Shown here: piece by piece, positions 1 through 8,356 of the stretch
How positions within the stretch are numbered: the first letter of the stretch is position 1
How the letters are laid out: each line of letters starts with the position of its first letter
From: Isohypsibius dastychi
Taxonomy: Eukaryota > Tardigrada > Eutardigrada > Parachela > Isohypsibiidae
Reading direction: 5' to 3'
Assembly: GCA_034696485.1 (NCBI GenBank)
Contig: JAQIWT010000593.1
Coordinates: 1 to 17,436 of the forward strand
DNA: 17,436 bases
Notes under the pieces: model-generated
Databases searched by the model: none
The model's input: the letters and a program-made list of their open reading frames with translations, nothing else
Told to the model about the DNA's origin: nothing
Translations under genes and position numbers: made by a program

Positions 1-225
1 GGACCAAAACTGTAAACGGAGGGCAATGTTACGCTCGTAATGGTTATTACGCAGTTAACCTTGTTGGTGGTACCAACGCGCTCGTCTGCCGCATGTGTTC
101 TATCTATAGTGGTAATGTCTTTAGTAATGTGTTACAGCTGTTAGTAACATCTGCCGATTTACGATAGCTCGTTGTGTTCCACTTCTTGGTTCTGCATCGT
201 GTTTCTTCTTGTAGCTCTGCTCGCT

Positions 226-234
226 TATTTAAAG
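226..234 (+). promoter_or_regulatory. TATA-like element upstream of gene A
   Basis: The sequence TATTTAAAG lies about 95 bp before a 3' splice site and about 200 bp before the chosen start codon of gene A. The distance suits a core promoter for a transcript with a short untranslated first exon. An LTR-type promoter is an alternative, because the element is followed by a T-rich stretch, but no primer-binding site follows. No transcription start can be shown from sequence alone. Confidence 0.3.
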
Positions 235-328
235 GACTGTATGTTTCGTATTTTCTGGGGAGAAGCTTTTCCGGTTTAGTCCTTGTTTGAGTTGTTGATT
301 CAGTAAAGTTCTAGTCTGTTACTTTCAG

Positions 329-427
329 TGACCCTGATCAAGTTACTATTAGGAGACAGGCTTATCAACGGTAAGAAAAGTGTTAAAAATATTTTGGGAA
401 ACGTAAATAGCGTGAATTGGAATTTAG
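329..427 (+). other. 5' untranslated exon (329-370) and intron (371-427) of gene A
   Basis: A strong acceptor (TTACTTTCAG) ends at 328. A 42-nt exon follows, then a GTAAGA donor at 371 and an acceptor (GGAATTTAG) ending at 427. The resulting 57-bp AT-rich intron matches the intron lengths of gene B. The next exon opens with AA and then the ATG at 430, so splicing delivers a leader directly to the start codon. The acceptor at 328 could be a spliced-leader site or the end of a further upstream intron. Confidence 0.5.
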
Positions 428-429
428 AA

Positions 430-1272
430 ATGAATATTGAAAATTCAACTTTGTTACAGACCGAGCATCTGGAAGCAGTTGACCGTCCACCACGGCAGGA
501 TAACGGGGTTCACCAAACAGTGGGGAAAGCGCTGGGAGACATGAGATTACGACAGGAGGCTGTGATCGCAGGTATCACTGAAGCCGTCCTCGAAGGAATT
601 GATCGCCGCATGGCGGAAATGGAAAGGGGACGTAACAACCAGCAAAATCCGGCCGAACAGCAGGTTTTGATCGAAGCTGCTCCTGGTGCTCAGCAGTTTG
701 AACCGGAAGTTCAACAGCAAAGACTGGTGCCGACTCATCGACGCCCAGGTGAAAGAGATACAGATTATTGTGTTCGTTTGTGGAAACTCCATTGAGTCAC
801 CGTCACACCGCGAGAACAAGAAATTCCAGCCCCGCAAGTACCGGAAACCGAAGAGCGAATCTCTGACACTTTTGTTGTGGAATATGGATGGAATTTAGCA
901 GCAAACCTCGTGTCACAGATGGCGCTAAACTTGGATCGACAACATCGTAACTATCAACGGGCAGCTGTAGCCCATTCTGAAATTGCTCGGGAGATTGAAG
1001 CTATTCGGGGAGCACATGGGTTCTACGAACGTCACGAAACTGCAGGATGGCGGCGTCACATGGAAGAGAGCTTGGACAGTTTTGCCAGTGGTTTGGAACG
1101 AGAACACCGCCATAACATTGAAACGTTGCGTGGATTCTTTTTGAATCGACGCTGGATTGGCGAACCAAGTGGGTGGGGACTTGGGAGACGGAGGCAAAGG
1201 TCAGCGCGGAAACCCGGATGGAAAACGCCGAGAAGGGAAATGAATGGTATAGTAAATCATAAAAATCACTAG
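430..1272 (+). CDS. Gene A: uncharacterised charged protein, probably spliced
   Basis: I do not recognise this family. The frame opens at ATG 430, immediately after an intron acceptor, which is why this start is preferred over the longer open frame from 328. It runs to a TGA at 793-795 and continues in the same frame to 1272. A CAG|GTGAAA donor at 749 combined with an acceptor at 829 (AAATTCCAG, 81 bp) or 796 (CCATTGAG, 48 bp) removes the TGA and keeps frame, so the stop need not be a mutation. The protein is hydrophilic, rich in Glu, Arg and Gln, with helical stretches likely to form coiled coil (around 540-640 and 920-1130) and no signal peptide or membrane segment. From about 1140 a different frame (ending TAA near 1260) has a more natural acidic composition, so a frameshift near the T-run at 1138-1142 is possible. 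It converges on gene B. A decayed gag-like gene is an alternative reading. Confidence 0.5.
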
Positions 1273-1609
1273 AAAATAATCTGCGATTTTCAAGATTTTT
1301 TAAACGGTGTAGATCGAGAGAAATGTGCGACATTTATTAAATCCTGAAATCAAAAACGGGGAAAACATCCCGAGTTTTGTTGAAGGTGTTGAAAACTGGG
1401 TAGAATAGTAACAGATGAAAGTAAATAAACGATAGAAAAACATAGAAAAACACACCATAGAAAAACACACAAGTCTTAATCCAGTTGTAATCCGTTTTAC
1501 TGACCGACAAATAACTTCCCAAATCAATTTATGTTAGTAACTTTTGCATAGCCGAATAAACTCCAAAACAAACAAACACGCTCCCAACAATGTTCATTTA
1601 CGAACCTGT
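1273..1609. other. Intergenic region between convergent genes A and B
   Basis: This holds the 3' untranslated regions of two convergent genes. AATAAA occurs on the + strand at 1424-1429 and 1555-1560, either of which could serve gene A. The complement of AATAAA at 1333-1338 could serve gene B, which would make the two transcripts overlap at their 3' ends. Apart from a short A-rich repeat there is no coding signal. Confidence 0.5.
1431..1472 (+). repeat. Short A-rich direct repeat, three units
   Basis: The motif ATAGAAAAACACAC occurs three times nearly back to back, the first copy shortened. It lies in the 3' intergenic region of genes A and B and looks like simple microsatellite slippage. 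Confidence 0.7.
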
Positions 1610-3542
1610 TCACAGAGCAGCTTCCGGGTCGATTCGGAACAGGTGTGCCTCTTCCTCGCTTCCGTTTTCATCACCGAAATTTGGTCCGACGTTCTGTTCC
1701 TCCAATCCCGCAAATTCCTCTGGCTCATCTCCTCCTTGCTGGTTATCCTCGTTGTTGCTGATGGCAAAGCCCGGCATATCACCTTTGTTTTCCAGGTTCT
1801 CGACGTTGTTACCGTTATGTTCCGGAATGATGTTTTCCTCTTCCGGCAAATCGAAAGCCTTTGCAGCGAATTTGCCTGGTGCGGTTTCCCCACAGACCAA
1901 TTCCGCCAAGTTCCCTGAGAACATTTAAAATCATTCCTAACAGAGATTTCGTTGCTGTTTTCATTTTTACCTTCGAAATCTTCCCAGGAGAATATTTCGG
2001 CCACCACCGCTTTAGCCCGAAAAACGCATCCGTGACGGATGAAATTGTCCATCTTTTTGTTGCCAGCCTCGTCCGCGCCGAAACGAAACTTCAACACACG
2101 CCGAGCCCGAGCATACATCGCGTCAAGCAATTCTTCTTCATCCATGTCGTGATAATCAGGTGGTCGATCCCCGGTGACCAACCAATTGTTAAGTTGTTTT
2201 TCTATAAATCGGTAGCATTTAATAATTGTGCATTTTTGCATTTGCGGTAGATCCCAGTAACATTGAGAATTTCCAATTACAAAATTAAACAACTTACGCT
2301 GAGTCACTTCCGGTTGCTTGATATTTTCTCGCAACGCCAATTCCTTATTTTCCGGCTCATCCACGTCCATGGCCTCATTCTCCCGTTCAAATGCTGCTTT
2401 CTTTTCTTTCTCCAGCAGCTCTTGGATTTCTTGTCCAACCTCGTCATGGGCGTTTTCAATGAGTAGGGGAACATGCTTATATGCCTTCCAATGCAGGTCT
2501 GTGATTTTTCCCCGATCCAAATTGCACATATCCAGGTATTCCCGTTCGGCACGCTCCGAGTCTGTCATTTCCGGCATCTTTTCCGAAATATTTTCTGGTT
2601 CCGGAAGCGATGGAAATTCGCGGTCCTTTCTGTCGAATCTCATCTTCTCCAGACGTGCTTCTCGCTTTTCCACAATAAATGACCGTTGCCGTTCGGTCCA
2701 ATTTACGGTCTCTGTCATCATCTGATCGCTAAAAGGGACGTTCATTCCACGCAGGAACAGAATGTCCTCTCGAATCTCCACCGTTTCCGGCACCAACACC
2801 TCACGACCTTTGTAACGCTGAAATTTCGCCTGTCCTGTCAGCCACACTACGAAATTCAACCTAATTAATTTGGATGTAATTTTCGTTAAGATTTGTGGAA
2901 CTCACATGGAGCCGGGTCCGAATCATTCTCCATACGGGTAATCGGCTTCCACTTGTCCTCGATTTCCCACTCGGAAACTTCTTCAACAACTTCCCTTCCG
3001 TTTGCGATAGCTGCCAGCTCTCGCATGTTGCGTTCTTTTTCCATTTCTCCTTCCCAGTCCCGAAAACGCGCGGACATACGATTATATCCGCTGCACCAGA
3101 AATCCACCTCCTTTCGATAATGGAAACGCTTCAGCTCTTCCGACACATCCTTTGGCGGTGCGGAATTATCCGGGTCTCGTTGTTCCGTTCGAACCATATT
3201 CATGATGGCTCCATCACTCCGGCGCACATACTTGTTCATCGCGCCCTCTCGAATCCCGTCCTTAAGTCCTTCCAAATACATCTCGTTCATCTTCGTATAT
3301 AAGTCTTCGTTCGCGATGAATTTTCCGGGCTTGAGCAGTGCGACCTCCACAGGTTTCTTCGGAATTACATACGGCTTCGGATTCCACGGTCCTGCACCTG
3401 CTGGTCCGGATACCGCTGGAGCGCTCGGGGTTTCAATACGCGCTTTCTTTGGGACTGGGGCTGGAGTTTGGCAATTCAATTCCTTTTGGGCCAGTTCCAT
3501 CAGCTTTCCGCGGTTCAAGTTGACATTGATCTGCTTCGACAT
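1610..3542 (-). CDS. Gene B: intact four-exon gene for a 573-residue charged protein of unknown family
   Basis: Exons read 3542-2906, 2846-2298, 2201-1971 and 1914-1610. Introns are 59, 96 and 56 bp, with GTGAGT, GTAAGT and GTAAAA donors and CGTAG, TATAG and CTCAG acceptors. All three introns are phase 1 and the exon lengths sum to 1722 nt, exactly 573 codons plus stop, which is strong evidence for a functional gene. Intron 2 contains no AG between donor and acceptor. The start is the ATG three bases after a TTTTTGCAG acceptor. The protein is soluble and highly charged. It has a Pro/Ala-rich stretch after a possible nuclear signal (PKKAR, near residue 35), long Glu/Lys/Arg-rich helical segments, a Met-Asp-rich acidic linker near residue 385, and a Glu/Asn/Asp-rich acidic tail (about the last 100 residues). 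There is no signal peptide, membrane span, zinc finger or catalytic motif. I do not recognise the family. Its composition suggests a nuclear or scaffold protein, which is inference only. Confidence 0.82.
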
Positions 3543-3545
3543 TTT

Positions 3546-3555
3546 CTGCAAAAAG
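3546..3555 (-). promoter_or_regulatory. 3' splice or spliced-leader acceptor of gene B
   Basis: Read on the minus strand, CTTTTTGCAG is followed by AAAATG, the start of gene B. A pyrimidine-rich acceptor three bases before the ATG is typical of trans-spliced nematode genes. It could equally be a cis acceptor from an upstream untranslated exon, since the open frame continues upstream to 3635 without a stop. Confidence 0.6.
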
Positions 3556-3594
3556 ACATATTCAGTCAACGTTTGTTTATCAAATTCATTATTT

Positions 3595-3621
3595 CGAAGT
3601 TGAAACCAAGTTTCAACTTCG
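3595..3621. repeat. Perfect 12-bp inverted repeat with 3-bp spacer upstream of gene B
   Basis: CGAAGTTGAAAC (3595-3606) and GTTTCAACTTCG (3610-3621) are exact reverse complements separated by CAA. It lies 53-79 bp upstream of the gene B start. The right arm overlaps the first copy of a 19-bp direct repeat. It could be a binding site for a dimeric factor or an RNA hairpin. Confidence 0.85.
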
Positions 3622-3779
3622 GAATAGGGCAACATTTTTCCCGGGAGTTCTCAAGACCTCCGCGACCCAACGAAAATCCAAATTTTCAAACTCGTTTATT
3701 CTCGTCTACCTCCGAAATTCTGGTCCAAAGTAATATTCTGAAGTTGGATCTAAATGATCTAACTTCGGAATAGGGCAAC
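3615..3779. repeat. 19-bp direct repeat, two copies 146 bp apart
   Basis: AACTTCGGAATAGGGCAAC occurs exactly at 3615-3633 and 3761-3779. Each copy is preceded by a diverged complementary arm (GAAGTT at 3599 side and 3739 side), so the whole hairpin-plus-tail unit appears duplicated. The copies lie about 90 and 235 bp upstream of the gene B start codon. They could be duplicated promoter elements or remains of a short segmental duplication. Confidence 0.85.
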
Positions 3780-4382
3780 TTTCGGTCCACAATCTTTTGA
3801 AAAAAAACAAAATGTCCCACAAAATCACATTTCCTTTCCCTCAAGTTTCTATATTTACTATATTTCAGATGAAATTGATAAGTTTATACTTTCTTCATCG
3901 GTCAGAACAACCCACCATCCACGACGCAGCTGCATTCTTGTTCTACAGAATTTGTGCCATCAAAATACGGTTATGCGAACGGTCTCTCTGGATTCTCATT
4001 ACGTGGTGATTTTCAAACAACCAAGAGATATGAGGAATATTCATCCACTTTGCTCGCAGATGTATCCTGGAGCCTCTTGCGTGTTCATCCGGGCTAAGGA
4101 AAAAGCCACCTCTGTGAGACATGGCTGATAATTCATTGACTTGAAAAAAATCATGCCAGATATTCTGAGATTTTTTGGCAGTGTACTGGATGAAGACGTG
4201 AACAAGTTTTTTCGGTGACTGACAGTGTGATGGAAACATACATCCTTGTGGCTGAACAACTTCCATGGAAAACCAAAATGCTTAGCTGAAAAAGTCGTGA
4301 ACGAAATTGTCCAGGTAAAAGTTCCCGCTAAGCCGGAAAAGCGGACAAACCCAAGAGGAGGCCATTCTTTCATCATTGATGA
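3780..4382. other. Region without recognised genes
   Basis: Only short open frames are present and none shows family resemblance. A TTTCAG acceptor directly before an ATG at 3869 is followed by about 46 open codons, too little to call a gene. AT-rich sequence dominates. Confidence 0.5.
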
Positions 4383-4612
4383 TGTATTTGGTCAATTCAG
4401 CTGGTGAGGCACGTGACATAATGGAAGCGCACCACGGCAAACGTCTGAGGCTTCTTGCCTCTCTCCTGATGTTTTCTGTAGGCTGTGCTCTCGTAAAGGG
4501 CACATGCCTTCCTGTTTTTACTGATCGGGTTTTCCGGGGTATAAAACCCTCGTGCACTTTTGTATCGAGTCGAGTTGAGTAAAGACTTCTCTTTTCTCTA
4601 CCATCGGCCTCA
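4383..4612 (+). mobile_element. LTR-like segment of a retrotransposon (boundaries approximate)
   Basis: A TATAAAA box at 4540-4546 is followed by a 65-nt leader rich in TC tracts that ends in CTCA at 4612, five bases before a TGGTGC primer-binding-like site. This arrangement (TATA, R-U5, terminal CA, primer site) is that of an LTR 3' half. The 5' boundary is a guess at the TGTATTTGG at 4383. No second copy of the LTR is in the window, so the limits cannot be confirmed by comparison. Confidence 0.4.
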
Positions 4613-4615
4613 AAT

Positions 4616-5686
4616 TTGGTGCTGAAACAGTTGACTATCTATGATGAAGCGCTAGCACATCTTTCATTCAAAAAATGTATCAATTCACTGATTCTACTAG
4701 AAAAGAATGAGTCGTTACTCGCGCCCGTTGTAGAATCTTGTCGGAGATGTCAAAAACACAACGCACAGACAACCACCAAGGTGGGAATACCTCACCTACC
4801 CCCTGTGCCGAACTATCCATTTGAATTCTTGCAATCGATGTTGTTGGCAAACAAATATGAAGCAGTGACGGCCACAATTACCTTGTTACAGCCATTGATC
4901 ATTTTTTCAATTACAGCACTGCCAGTCCGATTCGTCAAGGTACAGCACTTGAATGTGCCAGATTCCTTATCTATAACGTTTTCTTGAAATTTGGTTACCC
5001 AAAAATTCTTCTGTCGGACATCGGAACAACGTTTGCAGCCCAACTTATGAAACATGTGGTTGAAAACATGCAGATCAAGCACAAATTTACGACACTTCAT
5101 TCTTTTTGGCAAAATAGCAGACTTGAACAATTTTATCGTGTTTTAGGTGAGAAATTAGAATCGTTGATCAATCCAGACCAACGAAATTGATCCAAAATGC
5201 AGCCGTATGTTGTCTTCAGTTACAACGTGAGCATTCATTCAGTATCGAAAGTAGCACCAATTCAAGTCAATCTTACTTTTTTAGCAAAGTTTTGTTTCGA
5301 TTTTTCTCTCCCGGTTCAATACAAACATCCTCTCCTTGACAACATCTTTTTTCTGCCAACATTCTTGACAGTATTCAAAAAATCTATGCAAAAATTTGTC
5401 ACGATTAGATGATTCATAAAGAGTACTGTGAGGAGGACTGTGATGAAACACACACCTTCAAGGTTGGAGATTGGTGTTTTGTCCTTCCCTTGAATCAGGA
5501 CTTCCTACCAAATCATACGATATCTATTGTGGACCATTCACGATTTCAAATCAAATAAATCCCAACTCTTTCATTATGGATTACGAGATTCATGGTGTCT
5601 CGCAAGCAGTAAACGTTGCTAGACTTCGTCATTATGGCATTATGGCAGAATTTTACGCGCGAACAGGAGGAGAGCATTCTTCTTGA
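4616..5686 (+). pseudogene. Decayed LTR-retrotransposon integrase (Ty3-like)
   Basis: Four regions of a retroviral-type integrase appear in order but in shifting frames. First is the zinc-binding end with a CxxCQ motif at 4739-4753. Next is a catalytic core with the DHF-type strand near 4896 and an SDxGTxFA motif near 5017-5037, followed by a run matching the glutamate helix near 5115-5160. Then comes the core's tail (VVFSYN near 5209-5226), and last a C-terminal GPF-type domain near 5530-5640. Damage includes a frameshift around 4860-4890, a TGA at 5188-5190 where relatives usually have Trp, and more shifts between 5410 and 5520. The enzyme would have inserted element cDNA into host DNA; this copy cannot. 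Gag, protease, reverse transcriptase and RNase H are absent, so the element has a large internal deletion. A Maverick-type integrase is a weaker alternative, given the polymerase remnant 5 kb away. Confidence 0.75.
4617..4628 (+). other. Candidate tRNA primer-binding site
   Basis: TGGTGCTGAAAC begins with the TGG complementary to the CCA end of a tRNA and lies five bases after the putative terminal CA of the LTR-like segment. Similar TTGGTGC-type primer sites occur in invertebrate LTR retrotransposons. The matching tRNA cannot be determined here. Confidence 0.35.
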
Positions 5687-6072
5687 AGTTTGGATGGTGA
5701 CGATGATCATCGCAACTCTGTTCCTCTCTCGCTGAAAAAAACCTTAAGATTTTTCGATTCTGAAGTCAACAATCGAAAGACTGGTGAATCTGCGCTAATC
5801 CGTTCAATAACGGGAGCGATCTCACAAATAGAGACACACGCAACTTTGCTTAATAAAAGAAGATGAAAAATCTCAGAATAGTTTCATTCATTTCAAGTAA
5901 ACCACCTTGAGTGAATTTCACAAGTTCCACCTTTCTGTCGAGATAACATTTGTCTAGCCATCGTGGATGATAGCAATTGTCCTTTGCGTGAACTTAATGT
6001 CGTGTGTTTGTTCAAGACACAAGAGATACTGTAGTTTTATCTTACCATGCTCTTCTAGTCAAGCTCGATTAT
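5687..6072. other. Region without recognised genes downstream of the integrase
   Basis: This is presumably the 3' untranslated part of the retroelement and adjoining host DNA. AATAAA occurs at 5851-5856. No downstream copy of the LTR-like segment is visible, so the element's right end is missing or diverged. Confidence 0.4.
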
Positions 6073-6646
6073 TCAGGCGGTTGAGACATAGCTGAGCAGA
6101 CGTTCGTAGATAAATTGATATAGAAGGTCTCGTACTGAACCATGTATTGTCGTTAGAGCCTTAAAGTTCCAGAAAACCAAGTTGATCTTTTGTGAGCTGT
6201 TCGTTCCGGACGCCCGAGTTGGAGTTCTCACTGCAGAACGAGGACTGCGTTCCCAAAAATGGACAATTGTATTGTCATTTTGAGATGGTGTTTCTTTATG
6301 GAATGACTGAATGACAGCACGCTTGCTATCAAAATGGATAGCAAGCAATCTTTGGGTCGCGATAAAATTCTCGCAACAGATGGACCCAGTTCCAATTACA
6401 TCATTTTTCTGGTTCTGTATGGAAACACCATTCAGGATGACGGACTTTGAGTTTGTGGATAAGTATTGACTTGCCAGATGCTATAGCCTCAGCTTCATTT
6501 CTCTCATTGGAAATGTTGATCGACTCAATTTTCGAACAAATTTGCCGGACAGTGCCTGCTTTCATACTGCTATTATACCGAACCTTTCGAACAATATACT
6601 TCTTTTCTGTGAACAATGAACGCAGTTCTTGCCGCAACACAATCAA
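6073..6646 (-). pseudogene. Unrecognised minus-strand coding remnant
   Basis: Two adjacent minus-strand open frames (6646-6401, 81 codons; 6348-6073, 91 codons) have protein-like composition. The first is rich in Lys, Arg, Glu and Ser with a basic start; the second contains a Thr/Arg/Ser-rich stretch. They may be parts of one protein separated by a frameshift and stops at 6350-6400. No family recognised, no splice sites that join them cleanly. The position between two transposon remnants suggests mobile-element debris. Confidence 0.25.
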
Positions 6647-6824
6647 TTACGATACAGCAGATCTTATTCATGGAAAAAAACAGAAATACTCTAGCGAGGA
6701 GAACTAGGGGAGACAGATCTGAGACAAAACAGATTTAAGGAAATATTTGGTGAACAAAATGATGACCGAAAATCAAGTTATCCATATCAAATAATCCATT
6801 CGACAGCCCAAAATCGTCACAGCT

Positions 6825-6895
6825 TATCCGACATCCCCCATCGGAAATATTCCGACATTCCACATCGAGAATAATCCGACATCTTCACTTCAACA
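6825..6895 (+). repeat. 24-bp tandem repeat, three units
   Basis: TCCGACAT recurs at 6827, 6851 and 6875, exactly 24 bp apart, within units of the form TATTCCGACATTCCACATCG that differ by several substitutions. A diverged related stretch (ATAATCCATTCGACAG) lies just upstream. No coding role is evident. Confidence 0.75.
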
Positions 6896-7100
6896 TTCTA
6901 ACGACCATCCTCAAATCAGCTGAAACAGCAACAATCTATACAGAGCTGCCAGTACAGAAAAATCTGTGAAAAAATACAACTTTGTACACAATCGTTACTT
7001 ATCATCCCCCAATTCGTTTTCTGCGTATACCTGGAAAGAGCATTATCAATAAAAACAACAGAATAGAAACCGTTAATTTGAGGCTGACGATGATGAACGT

Positions 7101-7316
7101 GTGAGAACTCCGGGAGTATCGACGTTGTGTCGTAATACGAATTGGCTCTGCGTTGAGTCAGTCTCATATCCATCCGGTATTAAGGTTTGTTGTGACCATT
7201 GTACCTTGTATCCACCTTCTGAGAAAAATTCCATTTGTGATCTCCCCGATCAGGTCAGCAGTGTTGTCAAGGAAGACATAATTGCGCTGACTGAGAAAAC
7301 TGTAACAATCGCTTAA
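7101..7316 (+). CDS. Small cysteine-containing open frame, doubtful
   Basis: An open frame of 71 codons contains six cysteines, including a CCDHC cluster around 7187-7201. No signal peptide, family resemblance or splice support is seen. It may be chance or a fragment of a zinc-binding transposon protein. Confidence 0.15.
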   Translation: MRTPGVSTLCRNTNWLCVESVSYPSGIKVCCDHCTLYPPSEKNSICDLPDQVSSVVKEDIIALTEKTVTIA

Positions 7317-7393
7317 TCATTGTGGGAATTACTGAGACTTCAATGATTACCATTTATAATAATTTGCGATTGATAAGCGCTGCATTTCCTCCC

Positions 7394-7726
7394 CTATTGC
7401 GAACCTAAAAACGGGTTGAAAATTAAAAAAAGAAAAGTTTGGTGATTATTGTTTGTGTGGAACAATAGGACAGACCCACCATGTTTTTGCAGCGCTCTCT
7501 TTGCGGCTTCCGTTGAAAACTTTGCGTGACAGAAGAGATTGTCGCGACCTGGTTGGGAGATTTTCACGACACTGGATGTTCTGACGCCATGAGAATGTGT
7601 GACGAGAGCTGCCAGGTGGGGGGAATAGTTCCAACAATCGATGAGATTTGGGCGATGCACTTTCACAAGTGCTGTGAGGTCGAGTTTTAGACCCTCAGAT
7701 TTCCCACAGTTACAACAATTCGACAC
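7394..7726 (-). CDS. Unrecognised 110-codon open frame
   Basis: This intact minus-strand frame starts with a CxxCxxC-like cluster (CCNCGKSEG) at residues 4-12, followed by a hydrophilic middle with several His residues and a hydrophobic C-terminal end. The first 80 residues look protein-like; the last 25 are rich in Phe and Leu and may be read-through into non-coding DNA. The ATG region overlaps by 36 bp a + strand frame starting at 7691. Function unknown. Confidence 0.25.
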   Translation of the reverse strand: MSNCCNCGKSEGLKLDLTALVKVHRPNLIDCWNYSPHLAALVTHSHGVRTSSVVKISQPGRDNLFCHAKFSTEAAKRALQKHGGSVLLFHTNNNHQTFLFLIFNPFLGSQ

Positions 7727-7906
7727 TATTCTATCTTCTACCTAAATGACAGAGGACGAATTGACAGCTTGATTCACGCAAGTGCCAAGATCAACTTCGA
7801 AATTAGCAGAAGACGGAGGATATATCTCCAGGATATAAGGCCACCGACAGTGCAAAATGCTGAAGGAAAAATACTCGGTCTGAATGACGTAGAATACGTC
7901 ATTTAA
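7691..7906 (+). CDS. Unrecognised exon-like frame of 71 codons
   Basis: An open stretch ends with TAA at 7904-7906. It contains an acceptor (TTTCCCACAG) ending at 7709, so an exon from 7710 is possible. The residues are hydrophilic with a run of four arginines near 7804, and balanced charge. No ATG opens it, so if real it is a terminal exon or a fragment. The stop codon lies just after a 21-bp palindrome. Family unknown. Confidence 0.25.
   Translation, partial: TLRFPTVTTIRHYSIFYLNDRGRIDSLIHASAKINFEISRRRRIYLQDIRPPTVQNAEGKILGLNDVEYVI
7883..7903. repeat. 21-bp palindrome with two CRE-like half sites
   Basis: AATGACGTA (7883-7891) and TACGTCATT (7895-7903) are exact reverse complements around a GAA spacer. 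Each arm contains TGACGT, the core bound by ATF/CREB-type bZIP factors, but the spacing is larger than in a standard CRE. It could be a regulatory site or a cruciform/hairpin. Confidence 0.85.
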
Positions 7907-8356
7907 ACAAATTCGAGGTAATCATGAATAATACCATATCCATAGAACTCACCAAGTCGTACTCAATTCAAAACCCGTGCACACCCTGAGGATTAATGAG
8001 TGTTGTCTTATATCAGTGCAATTCATTACATCCGACGTGAGAATCAGCGTGATTTTCCACAAGCATAGAGATTAAAATATTAAAGTGCTAGCGTTAGTAT
8101 GTCACACTGATTGAGTTGAGTGGTTGGCTTTTGCGCCACTGCAAACACATGTCCTCCCGCAGCACTGATCTCTTCAGACCCGCTCAGTCTGACACAGCGA
8201 GTGAAACGTTGATCCACTGATTGATTGGTTTGTGCATCTACCACAAACAGCGAGACCCGGTCACTTTCTCTCCCAACACACTGGGGCCCAATTCCCGAAC
8301 ATCCTACCGATAGAAAAAACAATCACATGGGCTTCCGGTTTGCCAAAGAACCCGAT

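Noticed and set aside
1-328. Complete LTR at the left edge driving gene A as a gag gene
   Set aside because: A TATA-like box is present, but there is no primer-binding site after a terminal CA, and the spliced leader structure fits a host gene better.
1544-2725. Several + strand ORFs of 60-135 codons (for example 1544-1918, 1861-2250, 2318-2725)
   Set aside because: They lie opposite the exons of gene B, whose four exons splice into one continuous frame. The + strand frames have no splice or start support and are shadows.
2893-3603. + strand ORFs 2893-3120, 2895-3302, 3202-3603 opposite gene B exon 1
   Set aside because: They are Ser/Phe/Ile-rich antisense frames of a Glu/Lys-rich exon, a common artefact.
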